Shown here: positions 15,507-25,400 of the stretch, piece after piece
Layout: each line of letters starts with the position of its first letter
Numbering within the stretch: position 1 is the first letter of the stretch
Source: Polaromonas sp.
GTDB taxonomy: Bacteria; Pseudomonadota; Gammaproteobacteria; Burkholderiales; Burkholderiaceae_C
Direction: 5' to 3'
Assembly: GCF_029945895.1 (NCBI RefSeq)
Contig: NZ_JAQSDL010000025.1
Coordinates: 1-64,000 of the forward strand
Length of the DNA stretch: 64,000 nt
Translations under genes and position numbers: made by a program
Notes under the pieces: generated by a model
Database searches by the model: none
What the model was told of the DNA's origin: nothing
Seen by the model: only the letters and a program-made list of their open reading frames with translations

Positions 15507-16130
15507 TTGACTGACAAGCCCAGACATTTTTCCATGTTGCGCGAGTTTCACCTCGCAGACTTTCTCACGCTGTGTAATGCGGCCTGCGGAGTGGCGGGTG
15601 TTTTTCTGGCGATGCTGTACGCGGTGGAGGGTGCCAAGGCCTGGTTTTATGCGGCCGCGGCGATGGCCCCGGCGGCCTTCATCTTCGACGTGCTGGACGG
15701 CCGCGTGGCACGCTGGCGCAGCCAGCATTCGGCGCTGGGGCGTGAGCTTGATTCGCTGGCTGACATCATTTCATTTGGTGTGGCTCCTGCCGCGCTGGCG
15801 TTTGCGGCGGGTCTGCGTGGCGGCTGGGACTGGATCGCGCTGATCTACTTTGTCTGTTGCGGCGTGAGCCGGCTGGCACGGTACAACGTCACGGCCGAAA
15901 CGCTGTCGGCAGGTGCCGACAAGGTGGCCTATTTCGAGGGCACACCGATTCCTACCAGTGTGCTGCTGACCGCCTTGCTGGCCGTGGCTGCCTGGCAGGA
16001 TCGCCTGGGTGACCAGCTCTACGGCGGCGTCTGGATGCTCGGTCCCTGGGCGTTGCACCCTCTGTCCCTGCTGTTCGTGTTGTCCGGCACGCTGATGCTG
16101 AGCAAGACGCTGCGTATCCCCAAATTCTGA
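15507..16130 (+). CDS. pssA: CDP-diacylglycerol--serine O-phosphatidyltransferase
   Basis: About 207 residues of an integral membrane CDP-alcohol phosphatidyltransferase. The catalytic signature is complete in DGRVARWRSQHSALGRELDSLAD, matching D-G-x2-A-R-x8-G-x3-D-x3-D. The N-terminal ADFLTLCNAACGVAGVF is typical of the PssA subgroup. The enzyme transfers the phosphatidyl group to serine, the first step towards phosphatidylethanolamine. The start is uncertain: TTG 15507 gives the longer form, ATG 15534 a form nine residues shorter. The usual Burkholderiales neighbours (psd, ilvC, leuA) are not present here. Confidence 0.9.
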   Translation: MTDKPRHFSMLREFHLADFLTLCNAACGVAGVFLAMLYAVEGAKAWFYAAAAMAPAAFIFDVLDGRVARWRSQHSALGRELDSLADIISFGVAPAALAFAAGLRGGWDWIALIYFVCCGVSRLARYNVTAETLSAGADKVAYFEGTPIPTSVLLTALLAVAAWQDRLGDQLYGGVWMLGPWALHPLSLLFVLSGTLMLSKTLRIPKF

Positions 16131-16159
16131 GTCCCGCGTCGGTGGTCCTTGTCATGAAG

Positions 16160-16214
16160 CAAAATCGGTCTTCGGCCCTTGTGTGGATTGCGCAAGTAGC
16201 TATCAAAAAGTGAG
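16160..16214 (-). repeat. Dispersed GCTATCAAA-type stem-loop repeat, copy 3
   Basis: Read on the minus strand the element runs GCTCACTTTTTGATAGC, then CTTGCGC, a loop, AAGGGCCGAAGACC and a T-rich end. It lies about 30 bp after pssA. The following 275 bp (16215-16491) hold a GC-rich palindrome (ACACCGC/GCGGTGT at 16363-16377) but no gene I can support. Confidence 0.65.
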
Positions 16215-16491
16215 CGATGGCGCGCTACCGGTCGCTGTGTCGGCCGTCACTGACAGGGCCTTTCAGATTCCGCCTATGGAAAAAGCGTGGCATTTCATCA
16301 AAAATAGAGGCATGCCAATCGTTACAGATGCCATCCCACCGAAGTCTTCCGGGCTGTCCGCTACACCGCGGCGGTGTGTGTGGGGTTCGGGTGGCCCATG
16401 TCTCATCGGTATCAGCGGGCACCGCCGCGGTAGCCGCGCTGGCGACCGCAGGTGCTCCGGTGTCATCCTGGATCACTGCTTTTTGACGACC

Positions 16492-16656
16492 ATGTCGGCC
16501 ACCCACCGTTCCCACCCTTCCGAAAATGGCGAGCCGCTCTCGCCTGGCGGGAAGACCGTGCCGGCGCCTGCCGAGTTTCCGGTGGAGCCCGACCTCGGGC
16601 CCGTGCCCCCGCCGGCGCACCCGGAAGAACCCGGAACGGTTCAACCCCCGATTTAA
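16492..16656 (+). CDS. Small proline-rich hypothetical protein
   Basis: A 54-residue frame starting MSATHRSHPSENGEPLSPGG and containing repeated Pro/Glu-Pro runs up to its TAA. The composition suggests a disordered acidic peptide. The ATG has a weak ribosome binding site. It is followed 10 bp later by the next small gene, which supports a shared transcript. I know no family for it. Confidence 0.45.
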   Translation: MSATHRSHPSENGEPLSPGGKTVPAPAEFPVEPDLGPVPPPAHPEEPGTVQPPI

Positions 16657-16666
16657 GGTCCGGCCC

Positions 16667-16867
16667 ATGACTGCTCCCCTCACCAAAGCGCAGGAAGCCC
16701 TGGCCGACTACGACGAGGCGCGGGCGGACTACATGCGTTTTCTGAGCATGGACCCGCCTGACTACAAAGCGGTCAACGACGCCATGGTGGCCATGGACGA
16801 AGCCCACATCCGCTTCAAGGTGGCGATGGGCGACTCGGACCCGCCTACCCATCTCCGTCCGCTGTAG
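16667..16867 (+). CDS. Small helical protein, paralog of the gene at 17587
   Basis: A 66-residue, charged, probably all-helical protein. Its core ALADYDEARADYMRFL...AMDEAHIRFK aligns with ALADYDFLRATYDMLL...ALDAAHARLK of the gene at 17587-17790; between these blocks both have a short Pro/Asp-containing turn (SMDPPDYKAVND versus RAPVPDQRAIDA). The pair therefore arose by duplication and flanks a GAF-domain gene. TAAGGT lies upstream of the ATG. The helix-turn-helix-pin shape suggests a small dimerising or adaptor protein; the function is unknown. Confidence 0.65.
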   Translation: MTAPLTKAQEALADYDEARADYMRFLSMDPPDYKAVNDAMVAMDEAHIRFKVAMGDSDPPTHLRPL

Positions 16868-16977
16868 CCGCCTTGGGCTTTCGTCGCCCATCACCAGCCG
16901 AGACCCCAGCTTCGTCCCGGTGCATACAATCGTTGCTTCACGCCACGGCCGCCCGGCCACCTACTGAAAGCCCCCCA

Positions 16978-17430
16978 GTGCAAGACTGCTTTGACGACAT
17001 TGCCAAATTCAAGGCAGTGCTGGCGGACCATGGGGTTCCTGGCGCGCTGGCCTTCCTGAACCGCCGCTCGCCGCACCGCTACACGGCCATCTACAAGCTC
17101 GACGGCGATGTGATGCTGAACGTCGGTATTTACGACCGGCTGGGCCAGGTGGCCTCTCCCTTGCCCCCCACGCCCCGTGACCACTCGCTTTGCAGTTTTG
17201 TGGAAGCCAGCCAGGCCTTTGTCAGCGAGGATGTCCTGACCGACCCGCGCCTGGCCGCCCACTTCCAGCGTGGGCGGATCAATGCCTACGTGGGCTTGCC
17301 GCTGTCTCGCGGTCCGCGTCATCTCTACGGCACCCTTTGCCAGATGGACCCCGAAGCCCGGCACCTGCCTGAAGGCGAGTACCGCTTTCTGGAAATGGTT
17401 GCGCCGCTGCTGCTCGATCACCTGGACTGA
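16978..17430 (+). CDS. GAF domain protein
   Basis: A 150-residue protein consisting essentially of one GAF domain: FKAVLADHGVPGALAFLNRRSPHRYTAIYKLDG, a central SLCSFVEASQAFVSEDVLTDPR stretch and a conserved RINAYVGLPLSR strand followed by GTLCQMD. GAF domains bind small ligands such as cyclic nucleotides, tetrapyrroles or redox ligands; the C-x-F near position 75 and C near 120 could coordinate a ligand, but this is speculative. The GTG at 16978 is preferred because GAAAG precedes it and upstream residues are low-complexity. TACAAT at 16925-16930 is a possible -10. It sits between two paralogous small proteins and 450 bp before a stand-alone receiver. Confidence 0.75.
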   Translation: MQDCFDDIAKFKAVLADHGVPGALAFLNRRSPHRYTAIYKLDGDVMLNVGIYDRLGQVASPLPPTPRDHSLCSFVEASQAFVSEDVLTDPRLAAHFQRGRINAYVGLPLSRGPRHLYGTLCQMDPEARHLPEGEYRFLEMVAPLLLDHLD

Positions 17431-17586
17431 TGCAGTAGCCCCCCGGCGGCGGCCGGGTAGGTGGCCTCCGACATCCGGAGATTGAGTTGACCTATGCCAA
17501 AGTCGGGCCGGCCCGCCCATAGTGAGTTCCATGTGGGGCCCGGATCGGCCGACCCTGCACTGTGTACCCACCAAGCCGGAGATGAC

Positions 17587-17790
17587 ATGCAGGCACACCT
17601 CACCAGCTCTCACATTCGCCCCACCGTGGCCTTGGCCGACTACGATTTTCTTCGCGCCACTTACGACATGCTGCTGCGCGCACCCGTGCCCGACCAGCGT
17701 GCCATCGACGCGGCCTTCGCCGCGCTGGACGCGGCCCACGCGCGCCTGAAGGCAGCCCACTTGCAGCGGGTGTTTGGCCTGTTGAACTAG
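17587..17790 (+). CDS. Small helical protein, paralog of the gene at 16667
   Basis: A 67-residue protein with two predicted helices separated by a Pro-containing turn (LRAPVPDQRAID). It shares the ALADYD...R..Y..LL and A.A.LD.AHARLK blocks with the gene at 16667-16867. CGGAGATGAC precedes the ATG. No family is known to me. Co-orientation with the GAF gene upstream and a receiver-domain gene downstream suggests a signalling context. The 150 bp between the GAF gene and this one hold no supported gene. Confidence 0.65.
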   Translation: MQAHLTSSHIRPTVALADYDFLRATYDMLLRAPVPDQRAIDAAFAALDAAHARLKAAHLQRVFGLLN

Positions 17791-17883
17791 GATTTCCATG
17801 GCCACCGCGTCCGCATTTTGCCGACAGCCCGTTCCGGCCCATGGTGGCCCCGTCCCTTCTGACCCGTGAAAGCAGGAAAACCC

Positions 17884-18279
17884 TTGGCGCTCATTACCTA
17901 TCTCGTTGAGGACAACCAGACCATCCTCGCCAACCTGATCGACACGCTGGAAGAGATCGCGTCGGTCACCGTGGTCGGTCATGCCGCCACCGAAGTCGAA
18001 GCCACGCGCTGGCTCTCGCTGCATGACGGGCAGTGGCAACTGGCCATCGTCGACATGTTCCTGCGCGAGGGCAGCGGCCTGGGGGTGCTGGCCGGCTGCC
18101 GCAAGCGCGAGCCCCACCAGAAGGTGGTGGTGCTGACCAATTTCGCCACGATCGATATTCGGCAGCGCAGTCTGGCGCTGGGCGCCGATGCGGTGTTCGA
18201 CAAGTCCAACGAACTCGACGAGTTTTTTGCCTATTGCATTGCCGAAACCGCCCGGGACCTGCCGCTGCCGGAGACCTGA
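17884..18279 (+). CDS. Stand-alone response regulator receiver domain (CheY-like)
   Basis: A 131-residue protein with only a receiver domain and no output domain. The acidic pair Glu9-Asp10 (VEDN), phosphoacceptor Asp57 (IVDMFL), Thr85 (VLTNF) and Lys107 (FDKS) are all present, so phosphorylation is expected. TTG at 17884 is chosen because AGCAGGAAAACCC precedes it; the in-frame GTG at 17866 has no ribosome binding site. Single-domain receivers act in phosphorelays or by protein contact. The large orphan histidine kinase encoded at 18880-21690, 600 bp away on the same strand, is a possible partner. Confidence 0.88.
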   Translation: MALITYLVEDNQTILANLIDTLEEIASVTVVGHAATEVEATRWLSLHDGQWQLAIVDMFLREGSGLGVLAGCRKREPHQKVVVLTNFATIDIRQRSLALGADAVFDKSNELDEFFAYCIAETARDLPLPET

Positions 18280-18319
18280 GATCTCAGGCCCGGGCTTGCC
18301 GCCGCAGCCAGTGGTTTTT

Positions 18320-18380
18320 TGCTAAAAACAGCTTGCAGCCCTTGCCTGGAGAGCGCAGGCAGCTATCAAAAAAGTAGCAT
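18320..18380 (-). repeat. Dispersed GCTATCAAA-type stem-loop repeat, copy 4
   Basis: On the minus strand it reads GCTACTTTTTTGATAGC, then TGCCTGCGCTCTCCAGG, and an AAGGGCTGCAAGC arm with a TTTTT end. It lies between the convergent receiver and cupin genes, a position where a bidirectional terminator is useful. Confidence 0.8.
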
Positions 18381-18417
18381 CCGGCCTTGACGACCTGGCC
18401 GTGCCGGGGCGCGCGGT

Positions 18418-18747
18418 TCAGGGATTCAGCAAGATGGTGACCAGCAGCGAAGCGTCCGTGGTGGCCTGCAGCGCATGCGGCTCGCCGCCGGGCAGGGCCA
18501 TCAGCTCGCCGGGGCCGAGCGTGCGCGAAAGTCCGGGTGTGCTGACGACGGCCTGCCCCTCAAGGCAATGGATGGTGATTTCCCCGGAGACCTGGTGTTC
18601 GGGCACGTTCTGGCCGGCTGCCAGCACCAGACGCATCAGCTGAAGTTTTCCTGTCTTGAGCAGGCTGTGGGTTTTCACATCCGGCAGCTTGCCGGCAAGG
18701 GGCTGCACGTTGATGACATCAAGCGGCTGCGCGTGGTCCAGGGCCAT
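18418..18747 (-). CDS. Small cupin domain protein
   Basis: A 109-residue single cupin barrel. The two cupin motifs are shortened but recognisable: VPEHQVSGEITIHCLEGQAVV and LGPGELMALPGGEPHALQA, where His and Glu could bind a metal. AAGGAAAACACC precedes the ATG. Small cupins of this type are often metal-dependent sensors or enzymes of unknown substrate. The gene converges on the receiver gene and diverges from the large histidine kinase. Confidence 0.85.
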   Translation of the reverse strand: MALDHAQPLDVINVQPLAGKLPDVKTHSLLKTGKLQLMRLVLAAGQNVPEHQVSGEITIHCLEGQAVVSTPGLSRTLGPGELMALPGGEPHALQATTDASLLVTILLNP

Positions 18748-18879
18748 GGTGTTTTCCTTCGGGGTTGCCTGTCACACTAACCAGCCCCGACGCGTTTGTC
18801 CATAGGCAGGGTTCGCCAGCTTCCACGCCAGGTCCGGCGTAGGATAATGGGCGCCAAAAAGGGGCTTTGCGCCACCCAC

Positions 18880-21690
18880 ATGCCTGAACTCCTGTGTTTC
18901 CGACACCTTGTCCGCCCGCGTCTGGCGCTGCGCGGGTTGCTGCTGGTGCTGGCGCTGCTGATGTTTCCCGTGCTGCATGCGCAGGGCGGCACGCTGGTGA
19001 TCGGCCAGGACGGCCGCTACCCCTTGTCGCGCGCCTTCATGGTGCTGGAAGACCGTGGTGGCCAGCTGACCCTGGACGAGGTGCTGCAGCCGGGCCAGCA
19101 GGCGCGCTTCAGGCCCGTGGCCCAGAGCGGGTCGGCCACCAATTTCGGCTTGACCTCGTCGGCCTTCTGGCTGCGCGTCACGCTGCAGGCGCGGACCGAT
19201 ACACCGGCGCCCTGGCTGCTGGAGCTCGGCTATCCGGCGATCGACCGGCTGGACCTCTACACACAGAACCCCCGTGGCGGGTTTGACCACCAAAGGGGTG
19301 GGGATCTGCTGCCTTTTGCCAGCCGGGCCGTGCCCCACCGCAATCATGTGTTGCCGGTGACGCTGCAGCCCGGTGCGGATACCCTGCTTTATCTCCGTGT
19401 CCAGTCGGAGGGAACCGTGTCGGCCCCGACCTCCCTGTGGCAGCCCGGGGCACTGTGGCAGCATGACCAGCAGGAGTACGCGCTTCTCAGCCTCTACTTC
19501 GGCCTGCTGGTCGGCCTGCTGCTGTACAACCTGCTGCTGTATTTTTCCGTGCGCGACCGGGCGTACCTGATTTATGTCGGTTTTGTCGGTGGCATGGCCG
19601 TGTCGCAGGCCGCGTTGACGGGACTGGGCGGGCAGTTTCTTTGGCCTGGACAAACCTGGTGGAACAGCGTGTCGCCGCCGGTGGGCATGGCCACCGCGGC
19701 CGCGTTCGGGCTTTTGTTCGCCCGCAGGTTTCTCGACACTGCCCTGCGCATGCCGCGCATCAACCGCGTGATGCAGGTCCTGACCGGCGCGTGGCTGCTG
19801 ACGCTGCTGGCCGGGCTGCTGCTGCCCTACACGGTTTCATCGTGGATGGTGACCGTGCTGGCCATCGTCAGTGTCCCGGTGGTTGTGCTGGCCGGCGTGC
19901 TCAGTGTGCTGCAGAAATTTCCCGGCGCGCCTTATTTCCTGACCGCCTGGACGGTGCTGCTGCTGGGGGTGGCGACTTTTGTGCTCCACAACACGGGCAT
20001 CCTGCCTTCCAACCTGCTGACCTCCAATGCCCTCCTGATCGGTTCGGCGCTGGAGATGGTGCTGCTTTCCTTTGCGCTGGCAGACCGCATCAATGTCGCG
20101 CTGGCTGAAAAGGAAAAGGCCCAGGCCGCCAGCCAGGCCGACCATGCCATGGTTGAAGCCCTGCGCCAGTCGCAGGAGCGTTACCGCGCCGTGCTGCAGG
20201 AGCGCGAAACCATTCTTGCAAACTCCATCGTCGGCATCGCGTTCCTGACGCCGGAAGGGCGCTTTCGCTGGGCCAACCAGGCCATGCTCGAGATTTTTGC
20301 CGCCGGCGACCAGCCGCTGACCTCGATGGAGCCGTTCTACCTGTCGCGCGAGGACTACCTGCGCGTCGGGGGAGAGGTGGCGGCCTGCATCCGGGCGGGG
20401 CAGGCTTATGCGACCGAGATCCAGGTCCGCCAGCGCACCGGTACGCATATCTGGATTTCCCTGTCCGGCAAGGCCGTCAGCCCGCGCGACCTGACGCAGG
20501 GCACGGTGTGGGTGATGACGGATATCACCCGGCGCAAGGAGCTGGAAGCCGAGCTGATACGGACCTCGTCGGAGCGGGAAGCCATCCTGAACAGCGCGCT
20601 GGTCGGCATCGTGTTGTCGGTGGCGCGCCGGCTGGAGTGGGTCAACGCCAAGTTCGCCGAGATGATGGGCTACACGCGCGAGGACCTGATCGGCCATTCG
20701 GCCCTGCAGCTGCACACGGACGCCGCAGCGTGGGAAAACTTCGGGCATCGCGCGCACGAAGCCCTGAGAACCGCCGGCACCTATACCTGCGAGCAGCAGT
20801 TTCGGCGGCGCAGCGGCGAGTTGTTCTGGGTGCAGGCGGGCGGCAGCTGCCTGCAGCCGCTGGACCCGGAGGCAGGTGTGATCTGGACTTTTCTTGACAT
20901 CACCGAACGCAAGAAATCGGAGCAGGATACCCGCGAGGCGCTGCAGCGCCAGCGGGAACTCAACGAGCTGCGCAGCCGTTTTGTGGCCATGACCAGCCAC
21001 GAGTTCCGCACGCCACTGGCAAGCATCCTTTCATCCGGGGAAATCCTCAAGCATTACGGCGAGCGCCTGCCCGCGCCCGAGAAGGCGGAAGTGCTCGACA
21101 CCATCGCGGCCAGCGTTCAACGCATGACGCGCATGCTCGATCGCGTGCTGCTGATCGGCAAATCCGACGCCCAGATGCTGGAGTTCGAACCCCGGCCTCT
21201 GGATCTTGAAAAACTCTGCCAGCAGCTGATCCAGGAAGCGCGCACCCTGCAGCCTGACAGCCTGTGCGAACTGCGCCTGGTGTTTACGGCCACGGGCGAG
21301 ACCGGGCTGCATGACGAAAAACTTCTCAGGCACATCCTGGGCAACCTGCTGTCCAACGCCGTCAAGTACTCGCCACTGGGCGGTGTTGTGCTGTGCCGTG
21401 TCTTTCTGGCCGACCAGCACCTGGTGCTGGAAGTGTCGGACAACGGCATCGGCATTCCTGCCGATGAAGTCAACCACCTGTTCGAGTCCTTTCACCGCGC
21501 CAGCAATGTCGGCGCGATTCCCGGCACCGGCCTGGGACTGGCGATTGTCAAGAACGCGGTGGACCTGTACGGCGGCACGATCGAGGTCAGCAGCCTGGTG
21601 GTCCCGGCGGGTTCGGGCACCTGTTTCACGGTGCGGCTGCCGCTGCAGGTCCAGACGCAGGACGTGCTGGTGCAACCCGCCTTGCTGTAG
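18880..21690 (+). CDS. Membrane histidine kinase: 7TMR-DISM sensor, two PAS domains, HisKA, HATPase
   Basis: A 936-residue sensor kinase. After a signal peptide comes a periplasmic 7TMR-DISMED2-like domain (about 35-180), then seven membrane helices of the 7TMR-DISM type (about 190-400). Two PAS domains follow (about 445-560 and 575-690; ILANSIVGIAFLTPEGRFRWAN and ILNSALVGIVLSVARRLEWVN). The HisKA H-box is SHEFRTPL (His707), and the ATPase has NLLSNAVKYSP, DNGIGIP and GTGLGLAI boxes. There is no receiver domain and no adjacent full response regulator, so it is an orphan kinase. ATG 18880 is preferred over 18847 because GATAAT just upstream looks like a -10 element and AAGGGG lies between. The DISMED2 domain is thought to bind carbohydrates. 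Confidence 0.93.
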   Translation: MPELLCFRHLVRPRLALRGLLLVLALLMFPVLHAQGGTLVIGQDGRYPLSRAFMVLEDRGGQLTLDEVLQPGQQARFRPVAQSGSATNFGLTSSAFWLRVTLQARTDTPAPWLLELGYPAIDRLDLYTQNPRGGFDHQRGGDLLPFASRAVPHRNHVLPVTLQPGADTLLYLRVQSEGTVSAPTSLWQPGALWQHDQQEYALLSLYFGLLVGLLLYNLLLYFSVRDRAYLIYVGFVGGMAVSQAALTGLGGQFLWPGQTWWNSVSPPVGMATAAAFGLLFARRFLDTALRMPRINRVMQVLTGAWLLTLLAGLLLPYTVSSWMVTVLAIVSVPVVVLAGVLSVLQKFPGAPYFLTAWTVLLLGVATFVLHNTGILPSNLLTSNALLIGSALEMVLLSFALADRINVALAEKEKAQAASQADHAMVEALRQSQERYRAVLQERETILANSIVGIAFLTPEGRFRWANQAMLEIFAAGDQPLTSMEPFYLSREDYLRVGGEVAACIRAGQAYATEIQVRQRTGTHIWISLSGKAVSPRDLTQGTVWVMTDITRRKELEAELIRTSSEREAILNSALVGIVLSVARRLEWVNAKFAEMMGYTREDLIGHSALQLHTDAAAWENFGHRAHEALRTAGTYTCEQQFRRRSGELFWVQAGGSCLQPLDPEAGVIWTFLDITERKKSEQDTREALQRQRELNELRSRFVAMTSHEFRTPLASILSSGEILKHYGERLPAPEKAEVLDTIAASVQRMTRMLDRVLLIGKSDAQMLEFEPRPLDLEKLCQQLIQEARTLQPDSLCELRLVFTATGETGLHDEKLLRHILGNLLSNAVKYSPLGGVVLCRVFLADQHLVLEVSDNGIGIPADEVNHLFESFHRASNVGAIPGTGLGLAIVKNAVDLYGGTIEVSSLVVPAGSGTCFTVRLPLQVQTQDVLVQPALL

Positions 21691-21715
21691 CCCGACAGGC
21701 CCCCGGGGGGGGCGT

Positions 21716-22459
21716 TCAGGCCTGTTGCGGAACCGCTGTGCCGGCTGGCTGGCTGAACACTTCAAGCAGGCGGTCGAGTCCGCCTTCGTTGATGGCAACC
21801 ATGGCCTGTTCGCGCACCTTCGGTTTGGCGTGGTAGGCCACCGACAGGCCGGCTTCGCCCATCATCGGCAGGTCGTTGGCGCCGTCGCCCATGGCAATGG
21901 CCTGGTCGGGGGTGATGTCGAGCATGGCGCAGGTCTGCAGCAGCATTTTTCTCTTTTCCTCGCCGTCACAGATGTCGCCCCAGGGCTGGTCCACCATGCG
22001 GCCGGTCAGCAGGCCGTTCTCGACTTCCAGCACGTTCGAGCGCGTGTAGTCGATGCCGAGCTCGTCGCGCACGCGATCGGTGAAAAAGGTGAAGCCCCCG
22101 CTGACCAGCAGCACCTTCAGGCCGGCCGTCTTGCAGGCATGCACCAGTTCGGCGGCGCCGGGGTTGAGCTTGAGCCGCTGGTGGTAGACCTCGTCCATGC
22201 TGGTGACGCTGACGCCCTTGAGCAGCGCCACACGCCGGCGCAGGCTTTCCTTGTAGTCGGTGATCTCGCCGCGCATGGCCGCTTCGGTGATGGCCGATAC
22301 CTCGGCCTTGCGGCCGGCGGCGTCAGCGATTTCGTCGACACACTCGATGTTGATCAGGGTTGAGTCCATGTCGAAAGCGATCAGCTTGAAGTCGCCGAGT
22401 TTGAGATCGGGTGTGGTGAGCTTGACGACAAGGCCGGGGAGGGTTTCAGCGGGGGTCAT
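21716..22459 (-). CDS. serB: Phosphoserine phosphatase
   Basis: A 247-residue HAD-family phosphatase. Motif I is FDMDSTL (nucleophile Asp30, acid Asp32), motif II LLVSGGFTFF, and motif III/IV GDGANDLPM. The cap region INIECVDEIADAAG is typical of SerB. It hydrolyses O-phospho-L-serine in the last step of serine synthesis. Its start overlaps the end of mfd by 4 bp, so serB is translated together with mfd, an arrangement common in this group. It converges with the histidine kinase gene across 25 bp. Confidence 0.96.
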   Translation of the reverse strand: MTPAETLPGLVVKLTTPDLKLGDFKLIAFDMDSTLINIECVDEIADAAGRKAEVSAITEAAMRGEITDYKESLRRRVALLKGVSVTSMDEVYHQRLKLNPGAAELVHACKTAGLKVLLVSGGFTFFTDRVRDELGIDYTRSNVLEVENGLLTGRMVDQPWGDICDGEEKRKMLLQTCAMLDITPDQAIAMGDGANDLPMMGEAGLSVAYHAKPKVREQAMVAINEGGLDRLLEVFSQPAGTAVPQQA

Positions 22460-25400
22460 GCGGGCGTGGCTTCCGTGGTGGTTTTGGGTTGTCCGAGGGA
22501 TTTCAATACATCGCGAACCATCTGCGCGCGGTCCTTGGGTTCCTTGAGTTCGCGTTCAATACGGAGCTTGTCGTTGCCGGCCAGCTTGATGTGTTTGTTC
22601 TTCTGGATCAGGTGCATGATCGCCATCGGGTCGATGGGCGGGTCCTTCCGGAAGGTGATGTTGATCACGGTGGGCGCAGCATCGACCTTGACCACGCCGT
22701 AGGGCTTGGCGATCACGCGAAGGCGGTGCACGTCGATCAGGGTCTGCGCCTGCGCCGGCAGTTTTCCGAAACGGTCCACGATCTCCTCCAGCAGCGCGTC
22801 GATCTGATCGGTATTTTTGGCGGTTGCCAGCTTTTTGTAGAAACTCAGGCGCAGATGCACGTCGCCGCAGTAGTCGCTCGGCAGCAGGGCCGGCGCGTGC
22901 AGGTTGATCTCGGTGCTGACATTGAGCGGCGCCAGCAGGTCCGGCTCGCGGCCGGCTTTGAGCGAAGCCACGGCCTCATTGAGCATCTCGTTGTAAAGCT
23001 GGAAGCCGATCTCCATCATGTTGCCGCTCTGGTTTTCGCCCAGCACCTCGCCGGTGCCGCGGATTTCCAGGTCGTGCATGGCCAGGTAAAAGCCCGAGCC
23101 GAGCTCTTCCATCTGCTGGATGGCTTCCAGCCGCTGGCTGGCCTGTTTGGTGAGGCCCTCGATGTCGGGCACCATCAGATAGGCATAGGCCTGGTGGTGG
23201 CTGCGGCCGACTCGGCCGCGCAGCTGATGCAGCTGCGCCAGGCCGAACTTGTCGGCACGGCTCATGACGATGGTGTTGGCGCTGGGCACGTCGATGCCGG
23301 TCTCGATGATGGTCGAGCACAGCAGCAGGTTGTAGCGCTGCGCCACGAAGTCCTTCATGACTTTCTCGAGTTCGCGCTCCGGCATCTGACCGTGCGCCAC
23401 GGCAATGCGCGCCTCGGGCAGCAGCGCCTCGAGCTTTTCGCGGCGGTTCTGGATGGTCTCGACCTCGTTGTGCAAGAAGTAGACCTGGCCGCCGCGTTTG
23501 AGTTCGCGCAGCACCGCCTCGCGGATCACGCCGTTGCTTTCGCTGCGCACAAAGGTCTTGATCGCCAGCCGCCGCTGCGGCGCAGTCGCAATCACGCTGA
23601 GGTCACGCAGGCCCTCGAGCGCCATGCCCAGGGTGCGAGGAATCGGCGTGGCGGTCAGCGTCAGCACATCCACCTCGGCGCGCATGGCTTTCATGGCTTC
23701 CTTGTGGCGCACGCCAAAGCGGTGTTCCTCGTCGATGATCAAGAGGCCCAGGCGCTGGAACTTCACGTCCTGGCTCAGCAGCTTGTGCGTGCCGACCACG
23801 ATGTCGATGCTGCCGTCGGCGATGCCCTTGATGGCGGCGGTGATCTCTTTGCCCGATCGGAAGCGGCTCATCTCGGCGACCTTGACCGGCCATTTGGCAA
23901 AACGGTCCACCAAGGTCTGGTAGTGCTGCTCGGCCAGCAAGGTGGTGGGCGCCAGCAACGCCACCTGCTTGCCGCCAGTGATGGCGATGAAGGCGGCGCG
24001 CAGGGCGACTTCGGTCTTGCCGAAGCCGACATCGCCGCAGACCAGCCGGTCCATGGGCCGCGGGCTGATCATGTCCTGGATCACCGCATGGATGGCGGCG
24101 CGCTGGTCGGCGGTTTCCTCGAAGCCGAAGTCGTTGGCAAAACTTTCGTAGTCGTCTGGCGAATAGCGAAAGGCATGGCCTTCACGTGCCGCGCGGCGCG
24201 CGTAGATGTTGAGCAGTTCGGCGGCCGAGTCGCGCACCTGTTCGGCGGCCTTGCGCTTGGCCTTTTCCCACTGGCCGCTGCCCAGGCGATGCAGCGGCGC
24301 CTCGTCGGCGCTGACGCCGGTGTAGCGGCTGATCTGCTGCAGCTGGCTGACCGGTACGTAGAGCGTTGCATCGTCGGCGTACTGCAGGTGCAGGAACTCG
24401 GTGTTGCCCTGGCCCAGGTCCATGTTGACCAGGCCCTTGTAGCGGCCGATGCCGTGCGCGCTGTGAACCACCGGGTCGCCGACGTTGAGCTCGGACAGGT
24501 CCTTGATCAGCGCCTCGACGTCGCTGACCTGCTCCTGTTTCTTGTTGCGCCGCCGGGTCACGACACCCGCGGCGAACAGCTCGGTTTCGGTGACGAAGTC
24601 AATGTCGCCGGCCAGCCAGCTGAAGCCCGTGTTCAGGGCCGCCGTCGCGATGCCGAGTTTCTCGCTGCTGTGCTGAAAGTCTTCCAGCGAATCGAAGGCC
24701 GGCGGACTGACGCTGCTGGCGCGCAGGAAATCGAGCAGGCTTTCGCGCCGGCCGTCGCTTTCGGCCAGCAGCAGCACCCGCTGCGGTGTGTTGCGGATGT
24801 GTGCCTTCAGGCGCGCCAGCGGGTCTTCCGCGCCGCGCACCACCGACATCTCACCGAGTTTCTGGAAGTTCGCGTTGTCGGCCACGTCCTCGACCGCGGG
24901 GCGGATGGCCAGCTGCGCGTAGTCGTTGGCGCGGGCATAAAACTGCTCGGTGCCCAGGAACAGCGCTTCCGGCGGCAGGGCGGGGCGGTCCGGTGCACCT
25001 TGCACCAGGCGGTAGCGGTCCTTGGTGTCCTGCCAGAAACGCTGGAAGGCCGGCTCCAGATCGCCGTGCAGGACCACGGTGGCGTCGGTACCGAGGTAGT
25101 CGAACACGGTCGCCGTGTCGTCGAAAAACAGCGGCAGGTAGTACTCGATCCCGGCCGTTGCCACGCCGTTGCCGATGTCCTTGTAGATGCGGCTCTTGGT
25201 CGGATCGCCGTCCAGCAGTTCGCGCCAGCGGTTCCTGAATTTGGCACGCGCGTCGTCATCCATCGGGAACTCGCGGCCGGGCAGCAGCCTCACTTCGGGC
25301 ACCGGGTACAGGCTGCGCTGGCTGTCGGGGTCAAAGGTGCGGATCGAGTCGATCTCGTCGTCGAACAGGTCCACCCGGTAAGGCACCGCCGAGCCCATGG

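Noticed and set aside
18710..18722. TTGATGACATCAA palindrome, FNR-like
   Set aside because: The spacer is 3 instead of 4 bases and the sequence lies inside the cupin coding region.
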